Shown here: in pieces, positions 8,543 to 16,703 of the stretch
Layout of the letters: each line of letters opens with the position of its first letter
How positions within the stretch are numbered: the stretch's first letter is position 1
Source: Candidatus Omnitrophota bacterium
GTDB lineage: Bacteria; Omnitrophota; Gorgyraeia; Tantalellales; Tantalellaceae
Reading direction: 5' to 3'
Length of the DNA stretch: 49,242 bases
Assembly (NCBI GenBank): GCA_014728045.1
Contig: WJMH01000024.1
Span: forward strand, 1-49,242
Notes under the pieces: model-generated
Seen by the model: only the letters and a program-made list of their open reading frames with translations
What the model was told of the DNA's origin: nothing
Database searches by the model: none
Position numbers and translations under genes: made by a program

Positions 8543-9388
8543 TTATACTGCCTTTATGTAGCTTTCGTATATCCTTTTGACAAGGCGCCCGTTAAGGCTG
8601 TGGCCTGACTTTTTGGCGACGACCTTGCCGATAACGGGTACACCCATCATGTAAAGGTCCCCTACCAGGTCCAGCACCTTGTGCCTGACAGGCTCATTGG
8701 GGAACCTGAACTCGGTCCAGAGGGGGCCTCTGTTGCCCAGGACCAGGGTATTGTTCAGGTTGGCTCCCCGCCCCATCCCGGAGAACAAAAGAAAAAACGC
8801 CTCACGCTTAAGGCAGAAGGTCCTTGCCGGAGCTATTTCCTTTTCGAACGAATCCGCGTCAAGCTCTATCTCGAAATTCTCCCGTTCTATGCAGGGAACA
8901 TCATAATCAATGAGATACGAAACACTTAACTTGTCTGCGGGCGATATCTCAAGTGAGCTTTCGCCTTCCTCCACGCTGATGGTCCTGTCGATCTTGATTT
9001 CCCTGCGCAGTTCGGTCTGTTCGATGACACCGGCTTCCTTAAGCGGAGAAAGAAACCCCAGAGCGCTGCCGTCCATAACCGGAAGTTCCGGACCCTTGAC
9101 CTCTATCTCCATATTATCAATGCCCAGAGCCCATAACGAAGCAAGAAAATGTTCGACCGTCTGAAGGGCGAAAGCACCTTTGCCGAGGGTCGTTCTTCTT
9201 TTGGCTCCGTCCTTGAGAATGTCGTCCTTAAGGCGCAGCCTCGACCCTTCGGGCGCGTCTTTTCTGCTGAAAGCAACGCCGTTACCGATATCGGCCGGTA
9301 TACAGACCATCTCGACCGGCCGCCCGGTCTGAAGACCCTTACCCAGGAAGCGCACCCTTTCCTTGATAGTTCTCTGGTTAGACACCAT
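8543..9388 (-). CDS. lpxC: UDP-3-O-acyl-GlcNAc deacetylase
   Basis: LpxC is the zinc hydrolase that commits UDP-3-O-acyl-GlcNAc to lipid A synthesis. Visible zinc ligands are His80 (TVEHFLAS), His236 and Asp240 (HKVLDLVGD). Glu79 and His263 (SGHSLN) are the catalytic pair, and ARTF supplies the conserved Thr. The 281-residue length is slightly short compared with about 305. One oddity is the N-terminal GLHxG signature, which reads GLQTG, so a generally conserved His is replaced by Gln20. It follows ompH after an 81-base gap that holds a strong hairpin. Confidence 0.95.
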   Translation of the reverse strand: MVSNQRTIKERVRFLGKGLQTGRPVEMVCIPADIGNGVAFSRKDAPEGSRLRLKDDILKDGAKRRTTLGKGAFALQTVEHFLASLWALGIDNMEIEVKGPELPVMDGSALGFLSPLKEAGVIEQTELRREIKIDRTISVEEGESSLEISPADKLSVSYLIDYDVPCIERENFEIELDADSFEKEIAPARTFCLKREAFFLLFSGMGRGANLNNTLVLGNRGPLWTEFRFPNEPVRHKVLDLVGDLYMMGVPVIGKVVAKKSGHSLNGRLVKRIYESYIKAV

Positions 9389-9411
9389 TTTGCGTTTCCT
9401 TTAACGCTTGC

Positions 9412-9433
9412 AGGCCGGGATATGACCCGGCCT
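9412..9433. other. GC-rich hairpin between ompH and lpxC
   Basis: AGGCCGGG and CCCGGCCT form a perfect eight-pair stem around a six-base loop, with flanking bases extending it imperfectly. There is no T tract on either side. It is therefore more likely an mRNA processing, stability or attenuation element, or a REP-like repeat, than a rho-independent terminator. Confidence 0.5.
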
Positions 9434-9469
9434 ACAAGTTTTCGGCGATCGCGACTTACCGATCAGATA

Positions 9470-9970
9470 TCAGTCGTTAAGCTGTTCTATTACCTTATCG
9501 GTAAGGTCGTAATCGGGCTTCGCGTACATTATGTTCCTGGAATCGAGTATATAATCATACCCCTGCTGGTCCCCTATAGAGGTAACGACCGTTTGAATGT
9601 CCTCGATGACCTCGCGGAACATGTCATTCTTCTTGTTGAGCAGCGTCTGCCTTGTCTGCCTGTCGAACTCCTGCAGCTCGGCGAGCTCGCTGTCTATCTC
9701 CGCCTGCTTGGCGGTCTTGGCCTTGCCGCTCAAAAGTTCCGCCTCGTCGCGAAGCTTGTTTATTTTTTCTATTATCTGCGTGCGCTCTTGCTGCCTGCTT
9801 TCTGTCTCGTCGTTAAGCTGTTCCTCCATGGTCTTTGTCTTCTCGTATTCGTAAAAAGCCTTTCTGAGGTCGACATAACCCAGCTTTGCTTCCTGAGAAT
9901 AGGCCGCCGGCACTGAAATCGCAACCGCGACAAAAAGCGCTGCTATGACCATAACTGTTCTTTTAAGCAT
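9470..9970 (-). CDS. OmpH/Skp-family periplasmic chaperone
   Basis: The N-terminus is a signal peptide (MLKRTVMVIAALFVAVAIS, cleavage likely after AYS). The mature protein begins LGYVDLRKAFYEYEKTK, as in OmpH/Skp proteins, which start with a GYVD strand followed by a long helical hairpin. The middle is rich in Glu, Gln, Lys and Arg and should form the coiled-coil tentacles. The end has DYILDSRNIMYAKPDYDLTDKV, also typical. The 166-residue length fits. Skp holds unfolded outer-membrane proteins before delivery to BamA, whose gene is immediately upstream (17 bases). Confidence 0.9.
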   Translation of the reverse strand: MLKRTVMVIAALFVAVAISVPAAYSQEAKLGYVDLRKAFYEYEKTKTMEEQLNDETESRQQERTQIIEKINKLRDEAELLSGKAKTAKQAEIDSELAELQEFDRQTRQTLLNKKNDMFREVIEDIQTVVTSIGDQQGYDYILDSRNIMYAKPDYDLTDKVIEQLND

Positions 9971-9987
9971 GTTAGCTCCCTTCCTTT

Positions 9988-12300
9988 TTAGAACCCGTGG
10001 CTCACGCTGAAATAGAACTGGCCTTCCTTCTTATCGTCATAGTTGTCGCTCAGAGGAAAACCGTAATCGAGCTTAACCGGTCCGATGGGGGTCTTTACCC
10101 TTACACCCACACCTGTACCGGACTTGAACCCCGTGTCATCCTTTGTTCCTGAAAAATCGAACTTTTCCCAGACGTTACCTATATCGTAGAAAACGGCTCC
10201 CTTGACAAGGTTCTTCCATATCGGGAAAGTGACCTCGGCGTTACCTATAAGAAGCGCCCTGCCGCCGAGGGCCGCATTGGTTCCCTTATCCCTCGGGCCG
10301 ACTCCCCTCTGCTTGTATCCGCGTATCGTCGTGGCGCCGCCGGCGAAGAACCTCTCGTAGATCGGCACTTCATCGGAATCGCCGTAAGGCTCGACCCCGC
10401 CCCCGCGTAGTCTGAGTTCCAGGACCACCTGCTCAATTATGCTGTGGTACCAGCTAATGCTGCCGTATCCCTTAACGAAATCCTTGTCGCCTCCGAGGAA
10501 ACCTCCTGCGTTCTCCAGTGAAAGCGTGGCTACCAAACCTTTCGTGGGAGAATACTTATTGTCCCTGATGTCGTAGGAAGTATTCCAGGTAAGTCTGCTC
10601 AGCCAGTTCTCCCCAAGCTCTCTCCTCAGGGCGTTGGTGGCGTTGCTGTCAACATTGGATATCTTGACCTCCTCAAGATTGTAAATAAGCCCCGTGCTGA
10701 GCTCATCGGTTATCTCCTTGCCCAGCCGGAGAGAGCCGCCCATCCTTCTTTCGTCATAACCCCAGCCGGTCTTGTTATACCTGTCGCGCTCCTCCCTGTA
10801 AACATCGAACCCGAACAGATACGGCATGTCAAAGATCCAGGGATCCGTCCAGCTGAGGAAATAATTGGTCCGGGCGCTTCCCATCTCAGCTCTTATTACG
10901 AGGTCCTGTCCTCCGCCGGTGAATGTGGGAAAATTAAGAAGATCGAAGTTCCTCTGCCTGATCTGGGCGAAGCCTAGGAAGGCGTCCACGGAACTGTACC
11001 CGCCGCCGAAGGAAAGCTCCCCGGTCTTGGTCTCCTTGACCGTCACGTTGAGGTTCTTGACATCCTGTTCTTTTGTCTGGAGGGTGTCGAAATACACGTC
11101 CTCAAAGAACCCGAGGTTGTATATCCTCTCTTTACTCTTTTTGAGCTTCTTCCCGTCATATTTCTCGCCGGGGTAGACCCTGAGCTCCCTGCGTATGACC
11201 TTGTCCTTGGTGCGGGTATTGCCGATTATGTTTATCCTGCCGACAAAAACCTCATCGTGGGCGATTATCCTGTATTTAAGGTCCATCCTCCCCGTGGAAG
11301 GGTTGAACCTGTGCTGCAGGTCCACTTCGGCGTTCATGTAACCCCTGTCGTAATAAAAGGAGCGGATGCGTTCTATGTCCTCTTTTATCCTTTCATAATC
11401 GAACGGATCGCCGGGTCTTACCTTTACCCGCTCGTTTATCTCCATCTCCGGGAAGGCGAGCTGGCCGTCTACGGAGACATCCCCCACCATGTACTGTTTG
11501 CCTTCCTCAATGACCACTGTCAGGTACAGGTCCTTGCCGTCCTCCGACAGGGTCTGTTTGTACGTGACCCGTGCGTCCAGAAACCCCTTGTTCCTGTAGA
11601 TTGCCCTGATGCGATCGAGGTCCGCCTCGAACTTCTGCTGGTCAAAGGCACCTTTGCGTATGAACCACCATGCCGTCTTGGTGGCCATGTACTTCTGGAG
11701 CTCGCCGGAAGGTATGCTTTTATTGCCTTCGAAATAGATCGCCTTTATCCTCTGCGCCATGCCCTCGTTAATGGTGAAGACAACAACGGCCTTGCCCGTT
11801 TTGGGGTCTTTTTCGATCTTGTAATCGACGGACACGCGGCTATACCCCTGTTCTATGTAATATTTCTGTATGTCGGCAACGTCCTGCGAAAGAAGGTTGA
11901 AGTCAAGAAGGACCCCTTCCTTGGTGGCTATCTCCTTGCTGAGGCGTCTGGTGCTTATCTTTGAATTTCCCCTGAACTCTATTTTCTCGACCACCGGTTT
12001 TTCGACAACGGTAAAGATGACCACCATTCCTTCCGGACGCTCTTCGGTCTCCACGAAAACATCACTGAAATAACCCGTCGCGTAAAGGCGCTTGAGCTCC
12101 TTGTTCAGCGCGGTCTCGTCGAAAACGTCCCCGGGCTTGATCTTAAGTCTGTTGATTATAGTGGCCTTGCTGATGGCATAGTTACCCCTGACCTTGATAT
12201 CACTTATGCGCTTGGATCCGGATTGCGCCCACGTGGACACGCAGCCCAGACTGAAAGCAAAGGTAATAATAAGCAGTGTCACGAGTATTTTTCTTTTCAT
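9988..12300 (-). CDS. bamA: Outer membrane protein assembly factor BamA
   Basis: BamA inserts beta-barrel proteins into the outer membrane. A signal peptide covers about residues 1-25. Repeated POTRA domains follow (about 30-420), with typical pieces such as KVRGNYAISKATI, EFRGNSKISTRRL and INIIGNTRTKDKVIRRE. The C-terminal Omp85 barrel ends with the FYFSVSHGF strand, and VRGF/Y loop 6 is represented by TIRGYKQRG. The 770-residue length suits five POTRAs plus a 16-strand barrel. Its ATG overlaps the dnaB stop as TGATG, and ompH follows. Confidence 0.96.
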   Translation of the reverse strand: MKRKILVTLLIITFAFSLGCVSTWAQSGSKRISDIKVRGNYAISKATIINRLKIKPGDVFDETALNKELKRLYATGYFSDVFVETEERPEGMVVIFTVVEKPVVEKIEFRGNSKISTRRLSKEIATKEGVLLDFNLLSQDVADIQKYYIEQGYSRVSVDYKIEKDPKTGKAVVVFTINEGMAQRIKAIYFEGNKSIPSGELQKYMATKTAWWFIRKGAFDQQKFEADLDRIRAIYRNKGFLDARVTYKQTLSEDGKDLYLTVVIEEGKQYMVGDVSVDGQLAFPEMEINERVKVRPGDPFDYERIKEDIERIRSFYYDRGYMNAEVDLQHRFNPSTGRMDLKYRIIAHDEVFVGRINIIGNTRTKDKVIRRELRVYPGEKYDGKKLKKSKERIYNLGFFEDVYFDTLQTKEQDVKNLNVTVKETKTGELSFGGGYSSVDAFLGFAQIRQRNFDLLNFPTFTGGGQDLVIRAEMGSARTNYFLSWTDPWIFDMPYLFGFDVYREERDRYNKTGWGYDERRMGGSLRLGKEITDELSTGLIYNLEEVKISNVDSNATNALRRELGENWLSRLTWNTSYDIRDNKYSPTKGLVATLSLENAGGFLGGDKDFVKGYGSISWYHSIIEQVVLELRLRGGGVEPYGDSDEVPIYERFFAGGATTIRGYKQRGVGPRDKGTNAALGGRALLIGNAEVTFPIWKNLVKGAVFYDIGNVWEKFDFSGTKDDTGFKSGTGVGVRVKTPIGPVKLDYGFPLSDNYDDKKEGQFYFSVSHGF

Positions 12301-13655
12301 CAGAACCCTTCTTCCTCTTCTATTCTGGATAAATTGCTGAATTTGGTGAACTCCGATATGAACGCGAGTTTTATGCTGCCCACGGGACCGTGGCGCTGCT
12401 TGGCCACGATGACTTCCGCCTGCCCCTTGTTCTCCTCGGTGGGATTATAGTATTCCTCGCGCAGGAGCAGTACGACCAGGTCCGCGTCCTGTTCTATGGC
12501 ACCCGACTCCCTGAGGTCCGAAAGCTGGGGCCTGTGGTCCTGCCGCTGCTCGACCGCCCTGGAAAGCTGGCTTATCCCTATAACCGGCACATCCAGCTCC
12601 CTGGCCAGCGCCTTCATCGATCTTGAGATCTCCGATATCTCCTGCTGGCGGTTCTCCGATTTGAAAGAGCCCCGCATGAGCTGCATGTAGTCTATGATGA
12701 GCATCTTAATATCGTGCTTGGACTTGAGCCTCCTGGCCTTGGCGCGGAGCTCAAGAGCGCTTATCCCGGGAGTATCGTCGATGTAGATGGGCGCCTCGGA
12801 GAGTTTCTGGGCGGCCTTGACCAGTTCCGGCCAGTCGTTCTGCGAAAGGAACCCGGTTCTCACCTTGTGGGCGTTGACCCCGGCTATCGAACAGAGCATC
12901 CTCTGAGCCAGCTGATCCTTGGACATCTCCAGGCTGAAATACGCGCAGGGGATCTTCTCGACCACGCCCGCGTATTCCATCATGGATATCGCCAGAGCGC
13001 TTTTACCCATGGAGGGGCGTCCCGCAAGTACGATGAAATCGGATCTCTGCAGGCCCGCCGTCATCACGTCAAAATCATGGAAACCGGTAGGGATACCGGT
13101 AATGTTCTCTTTTCTCTGGTAGAGGTGATCTATCGTCTCGATGCTCTCCTTGACGATATCCTTCATCGCCGAGACATGCATCTCGCGCTTCCTGCTGCTG
13201 GTTATGTCGAAGATAAGCCTCTCGGCCCTGTCAAGAAGCTCCTCCGCCTCGCAGGAGGACTCATACCCTTCGGAAACTATCTTCGTGGCGGTGTTTATAA
13301 GGGACCTGAGCAGGAATTTTTCCCGTACTATCTTTGCGTAATGTTCTATGTTGGCGGCGGTAGGTATGCTATTGGCTAGTTCAGCGACATAAGAAGGCCC
13401 ACCCACCTCATCGAGAAGATCCTGTTTCTTAAGCTGCTCGATGAGCGTGACCATATCGACCGCTTCGTTATTGTCGTAAAGAGCTACTATGGACGAGAAT
13501 ATCTTCCTGTTGGCTTGCGAATAGAACGCCGCTTCTTCAAGAAGCTCGATGCCCCTTGCGATAGCCTCGCTGTCCAGGAGCATTGAGCCCAGAACAGCGC
13601 TTTCGGCCTCCGCGTTCTGAGGAGGTACTTTTTCGATAAGGGACTTAGGAATCAT
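12300..13655 (-). CDS. dnaB: Replicative DNA helicase
   Basis: DnaB is the hexameric helicase of the replication fork. The N-terminal domain begins VPPQNAEAESAVLGSMLLD. The RecA-like C-terminal domain has Walker A GRPSMGKSA, the segment ACAYFSLEMS, Walker B KMLIIDYMQLM and LSDLRESGAIEQDADLV near the end. At 451 residues it is normal length, and no intein is present. It follows rplI as in many bacteria (rpsF-ssb-rpsR-rplI-dnaB). The unusual point is that its TGA overlaps the ATG of bamA. Confidence 0.97.
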   Translation of the reverse strand: MIPKSLIEKVPPQNAEAESAVLGSMLLDSEAIARGIELLEEAAFYSQANRKIFSSIVALYDNNEAVDMVTLIEQLKKQDLLDEVGGPSYVAELANSIPTAANIEHYAKIVREKFLLRSLINTATKIVSEGYESSCEAEELLDRAERLIFDITSSRKREMHVSAMKDIVKESIETIDHLYQRKENITGIPTGFHDFDVMTAGLQRSDFIVLAGRPSMGKSALAISMMEYAGVVEKIPCAYFSLEMSKDQLAQRMLCSIAGVNAHKVRTGFLSQNDWPELVKAAQKLSEAPIYIDDTPGISALELRAKARRLKSKHDIKMLIIDYMQLMRGSFKSENRQQEISEISRSMKALARELDVPVIGISQLSRAVEQRQDHRPQLSDLRESGAIEQDADLVVLLLREEYYNPTEENKGQAEVIVAKQRHGPVGSIKLAFISEFTKFSNLSRIEEEEGF

Positions 13656-13681
13656 ATCAAAAACACAGGAGAATACAGTGC

Positions 13682-14125
13682 TTACTTCTTAACCACCCAT
13701 ACCCTTGCCTGGGCGGTGACTTCGGGATGTAAACGCACGTCGACGTTATATACACCCAGAGCTTTAAGGGGCTGGTCCAGGAGTATCTGTTTCTTGTCCA
13801 CCTCAACGCCTTCGGACCTGAGGGTCTCGGCGATCATATCGGAAGTGACAGCTCCGAAAAGCTTGTCTTCCTCCCCCGCTTCCATCGATATGGTGCAGGA
13901 GAGGGATTTGATCTTCTCGGCCATCTGCTCGCTCTCCTGCCTGAGGCGCTCCTGCCTGAGAGCCTTTTCCTTCTTCTTTTTTTCGATCACCTGCAAGGCG
14001 CCCTTGCTGGACTCCATGGCGATCTTTCTGGGGATAAGGTAGTTGCGGGCGTATCCGTCCTTGACCTGTACTTCGTCACCGACCTCGCCGAGCTTATCCA
14101 TGTCTTTGAGCAGTATTACTTTCAC
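13682..14125 (-). CDS. rplI: Ribosomal protein bL9
   Basis: bL9 of the large subunit has an N-terminal domain with the family signature GEVGDEVQVKDGYARNYLIPR. A long connecting helix follows, rich in Lys and Glu, then the C-terminal domain with LFGAVTSDMIAE and VRLHPEV. The 147-residue length is standard. It starts two bases after the rpsR stop. Confidence 0.97.
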   Translation of the reverse strand: MKVILLKDMDKLGEVGDEVQVKDGYARNYLIPRKIAMESSKGALQVIEKKKKEKALRQERLRQESEQMAEKIKSLSCTISMEAGEEDKLFGAVTSDMIAETLRSEGVEVDKKQILLDQPLKALGVYNVDVRLHPEVTAQARVWVVKK

Positions 14126-14127
14126 GA

Positions 14128-14406
14128 TTATCTCCTTCTTCGTCCTCTCGCAAGACCTTCCTTGACCTTAACGAAGGGCAGAAGAGCCGCCAGGCGCGCT
14201 TTTTTGATGGCATTTGATATCATCCGCTGGTGTTTCGCGCAACTGCCGGTCAGTCTTGGGGGTATTATCTTGCCTCTGTCGGAAATGAACTTCTTTAAAA
14301 GTTCCACGTCCTTGTAATCGAGCTTCTCGACCTTGTCCTTGCATAACCTGCAGGGCTTCTTCTTGAAAACCCTTCTGGTTTTTTTCACTATTCTCTTTTT
14401 ACCCAT
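14128..14406 (-). CDS. rpsR: Ribosomal protein bS18 (zinc-binding form)
   Basis: bS18 of the small subunit contains the core [27 protein letters not shown] across two lines of the family pattern, and ends with a basic GRRRR tail. The N-terminal CRLC and the later CAKH residues fit the C-plus form that can hold zinc, unlike the Cys-free form. At 92 residues it is slightly long because of the basic N-terminus. It lies between ssb and rplI. Confidence 0.96.
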   Translation of the reverse strand: MGKKRIVKKTRRVFKKKPCRLCKDKVEKLDYKDVELLKKFISDRGKIIPPRLTGSCAKHQRMISNAIKKARLAALLPFVKVKEGLARGRRRR

Positions 14407-14426
14407 GTCTTTATCTCACCTGTTCT

Positions 14427-14876
14427 TTAAAATGGAGCCTCGTCGGCTCCCGGTTCATCAACGTCTATCGATTCTATGTTGTTATCATGCCTTCCGGAGG
14501 TTTCAGCCTGCTGGGGAGCGCCTTCATTTCTCTGGGCGCCGCTTCTGGAACCCAGGAACTGAACGTTCACGGCGACAACATCCAGCGCGCTTCTCTTCTG
14601 CCCCGACTGGTCCTCCCATGAACGGGACTTGAGCCTGCCCTCCACCAGGACCGGCCTGCCTTTGCTGAGATATTCACCGCATATCTCGGCCATCTTGCCC
14701 CAGACCACGACGCGAATAAAGGAGACATCCTCCTTCTTCTCTCCGGAACTATCCTTGTAAGGGCGGTTTACCGCCACTGTGAAGTTCGCAACAGCCGTGC
14801 CGCTGGGTACGTAACGAAGTTCGGGATCCCTTGTAAGGTTCCCCATAAGAAATACCTTGTTCAAGCTAGCAGCCAT
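14427..14876 (-). CDS. ssb: Single-stranded DNA-binding protein
   Basis: The OB-fold spans about residues 1-110 with NKVFLMGNLTRDPELRY, TVAVNRPYKD and FIRVVVWGKMAEICGEYLSKG. A Gln/Gly/Ser-rich linker leads to the acidic tip ADEAPF, the docking peptide for replication and repair partners. The frame opens at a TTG at 14882. The ATG at 14876 has GGGAG at good spacing and the usual family N-terminus, giving 149 residues. It sits between rpsF and rpsR in the classic order. Confidence 0.96.
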   Translation of the reverse strand: MAASLNKVFLMGNLTRDPELRYVPSGTAVANFTVAVNRPYKDSSGEKKEDVSFIRVVVWGKMAEICGEYLSKGRPVLVEGRLKSRSWEDQSGQKRSALDVVAVNVQFLGSRSGAQRNEGAPQQAETSGRHDNNIESIDVDEPGADEAPF

Positions 14877-14927
14877 ATCCAATGCTCCCGGTTTTTTAGC
14901 GGAAAAGCTCTATTTCCCGCCGCTTAA

Positions 14928-15218
14928 TTAAGTGTTCTTGTCTATCAGCGTCCTGAGGATATCGGTATTTATCCTGAACAGTTTCATCATCTGTGCGATG
15001 GATTCAGGAGCGGCATCGAATGTTACCTCGTAATATATGCCTTCCTCTTTCTTCTTGATAGGATAGGCCAAGGTTCTCTTGCCCATCATGTTCTCTTTTA
15101 CGATATTGCCGGCGTTCTCCGTGATGACGGAATTGATCACCTGCTTCATTTCGTCCAGAGAATCCTGTTTTTCGGGGATGATTATGAACAATCCCGAATA
15201 AGATCTAGTGTTTTCCAT
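14928..15218 (-). CDS. rpsF: Ribosomal protein bS6
   Basis: bS6 pairs with bS18 on the small-subunit platform. The 96-residue protein shows the ferredoxin-like pattern YSGLFIIIPE, MGKRTLAYPIKKKEEGIYYEVTF (as separate strands) and FRINTDILRTL near the C-terminus. It heads rpsF-ssb-rpsR-rplI-dnaB. A likely promoter lies 45 bases upstream, so this group can be transcribed independently of the genes before it. Confidence 0.96.
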   Translation of the reverse strand: MENTRSYSGLFIIIPEKQDSLDEMKQVINSVITENAGNIVKENMMGKRTLAYPIKKKEEGIYYEVTFDAAPESIAQMMKLFRINTDILRTLIDKNT

Positions 15219-15262
15219 TGATTATCACCGGATTTCCTTGCATTTTAATTTTGAGTTGATAG

Positions 15263-15291
15263 ATACTAACATATATACTAAGTAATTTCAA
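15263..15291 (-). promoter_or_regulatory. Internal promoter ahead of rpsF
   Basis: On the minus strand TTGAAA (15286-15291) and TAGTAT (15263-15268) are 17 bases apart in an AT-rich 125-base gap between pth and rpsF. This is one of the larger gaps in the long minus-strand run. The leader would be about 40 bases. Confidence 0.5.
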
Positions 15292-15343
15292 TCTTTATTA
15301 GGTGTCTCACGGGACCGGAAAGATGCCATTTGTCTAACTCGAC

Positions 15344-15907
15344 CTACGAAGGGGAGTTATGCCTATTCATGGTCTCAGTTATGTCCTTCTCCACCCATGT
15401 TTCCACAGCATCGGCCGCCTTCTCGATAAGCTCGGCAAGTTGCTGCCTTTTTTTTCGGGGAAAAGGTGACAGAACATATTGAGCCAGATCCTCGACTTCT
15501 TCCTCCGGGGCTATACCTATCCTCAGCCTGGCGAAATCCGCGCCGATGTGCTCTATTACCGACCGAAGCCCGTTATGCCCTCCGGCGGAACCCTTGCCTC
15601 TTATGCGAATTGTCCCGAAGGGTATATTGACATCGTCACTCAACACAAGAAGGTCTTCCTTCTCCTCAAGATGAGCGGAGCATACCGATTTCACCGCTTC
15701 GCCGGAGCGGTTCATTAACGTTAACGGCTCAAAGAGCATGACCTGGCGTCCCTTGATACGGCCAGTGCCGTAAACCCCGCCAAATCCTTTTTTGCGCACG
15801 GGCAGCCGGTGTCGTTTCGCCAGGGTCTTCACCACCATGAAACCGGCGTTATGCCTGGTGTTCCTGTAGCGTAATCCCGGATTGCCTAGTCCTGCGATTA
15901 TTTTCAT
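15344..15907 (-). CDS. pth: Peptidyl-tRNA hydrolase
   Basis: Pth frees tRNAs from peptides dropped by stalled ribosomes. Signature elements are GLGNPGLRYRNTRHNAGF near the N-terminus, containing the catalytic His and binding Asn residues. LVLSDDVNIPFG and GSAGGHNGLRSV in the middle and RLRIGI follow. The length is 187 residues. It follows rplY after a 50-base gap with a two-part hairpin, as in the rplY(ctc)-pth pair of many bacteria. Confidence 0.97.
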   Translation of the reverse strand: MKIIAGLGNPGLRYRNTRHNAGFMVVKTLAKRHRLPVRKKGFGGVYGTGRIKGRQVMLFEPLTLMNRSGEAVKSVCSAHLEEKEDLLVLSDDVNIPFGTIRIRGKGSAGGHNGLRSVIEHIGADFARLRIGIAPEEEVEDLAQYVLSPFPRKKRQQLAELIEKAADAVETWVEKDITETMNRHNSPS

Positions 15908-15916
15908 TGCATCCTG

Positions 15917-15948
15917 GCCCGTTTTGCCGGTATTGCCGGATAACGGGC
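15917..15948. other. Two-part hairpin between rplY and pth
   Basis: GCCCGTT (15917-15923) pairs with AACGGGC (15942-15948), and an inner CCGG pairs with CCGG around a five-base loop. On the minus strand it ends about ten bases before the pth ATG, next to the AGGA ribosome-binding site, so it could modulate pth translation or mRNA processing. There is no T tract. Confidence 0.4.
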
Positions 15949-15957
15949 GGCAAAAAC

Positions 15958-16671
15958 CTATTCTTCGCCTTCGGAGGGCTTCTCTTCGGGCTCTGCGCCT
16001 TCGGCTTCCTCGGCTTCTTCCTCTTCCTTCTTACCCTTCTTGATGACCTCGGGCTCCTCGGCGCCTTCTTCGGCCAGGGCCTCTTCTTCTTCAAGTTCCT
16101 CTTCGGCCATCGGCGGGTTGACCGTCACAACGACATCCTCGGGCTCACCGAGTATCTTAACTCCCTGAGGAGGCGTTATATCCTTCAGGTATATCGCATC
16201 GCCGATATTGAGTTCGCCTACATGGACTTCTATGTTCTCGGGTATGTCCGTGGGAAGGCACTCCACTTCCATTTCCCAGAGCACCTGGCTGAGTATACCC
16301 TCTTCTTCGGTAACCCCCGGCGCTTCGCCCTTTAAGTGAACGGGCACATTGACCTTGAGGACCTCCTTGAGGGATATCTCGTGAAAATCCACATGCAGGA
16401 AATTATCGTTTATCGGATCCTGCTGGGTCTCTTTCACGATAACCGTCTTCTTCTTGGCTTTATCTCCGGATATATCCATTGTAATAATGGCGTTTTCGCC
16501 GGCATCGGTGTGCAGAGCATGCCACAGGTCGTTACCGTCCACCTTCACGCTGAGAGCCTTCTTGCCCTCCTTGTAGACCACTGCCGGGATCAGGCCTTCA
16601 CGCCTTAAATGCTTGCAGGCGGCCTTTCCCAGCCCGTCCCTCATCTGCGCTTTAAGTATTATCTTTTCCAT
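15958..16671 (-). CDS. rplY: Ribosomal protein bL25 (CTC type) with acidic tail
   Basis: bL25 binds 5S rRNA. The N-terminal domain has the LRREGLIPAVVY segment and DFHEISLKEV. The C-terminal TL5/CTC beta domain has VHLKGEAPGV and ECLPTDIPENIEVHV. After about residue 187 comes a tail of roughly 50 residues dominated by Glu with Ala, Gly, Lys and Pro. This parallels the acidic tail on uS2 in this window. Order prs-rplY-pth matches many bacteria. Confidence 0.95.
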   Translation of the reverse strand: MEKIILKAQMRDGLGKAACKHLRREGLIPAVVYKEGKKALSVKVDGNDLWHALHTDAGENAIITMDISGDKAKKKTVIVKETQQDPINDNFLHVDFHEISLKEVLKVNVPVHLKGEAPGVTEEEGILSQVLWEMEVECLPTDIPENIEVHVGELNIGDAIYLKDITPPQGVKILGEPEDVVVTVNPPMAEEELEEEEALAEEGAEEPEVIKKGKKEEEEAEEAEGAEPEEKPSEGEE

Positions 16672-16703
16672 TTATCGTGCTCCTTTTCCTGTTGTTTTAA
16701 CCT

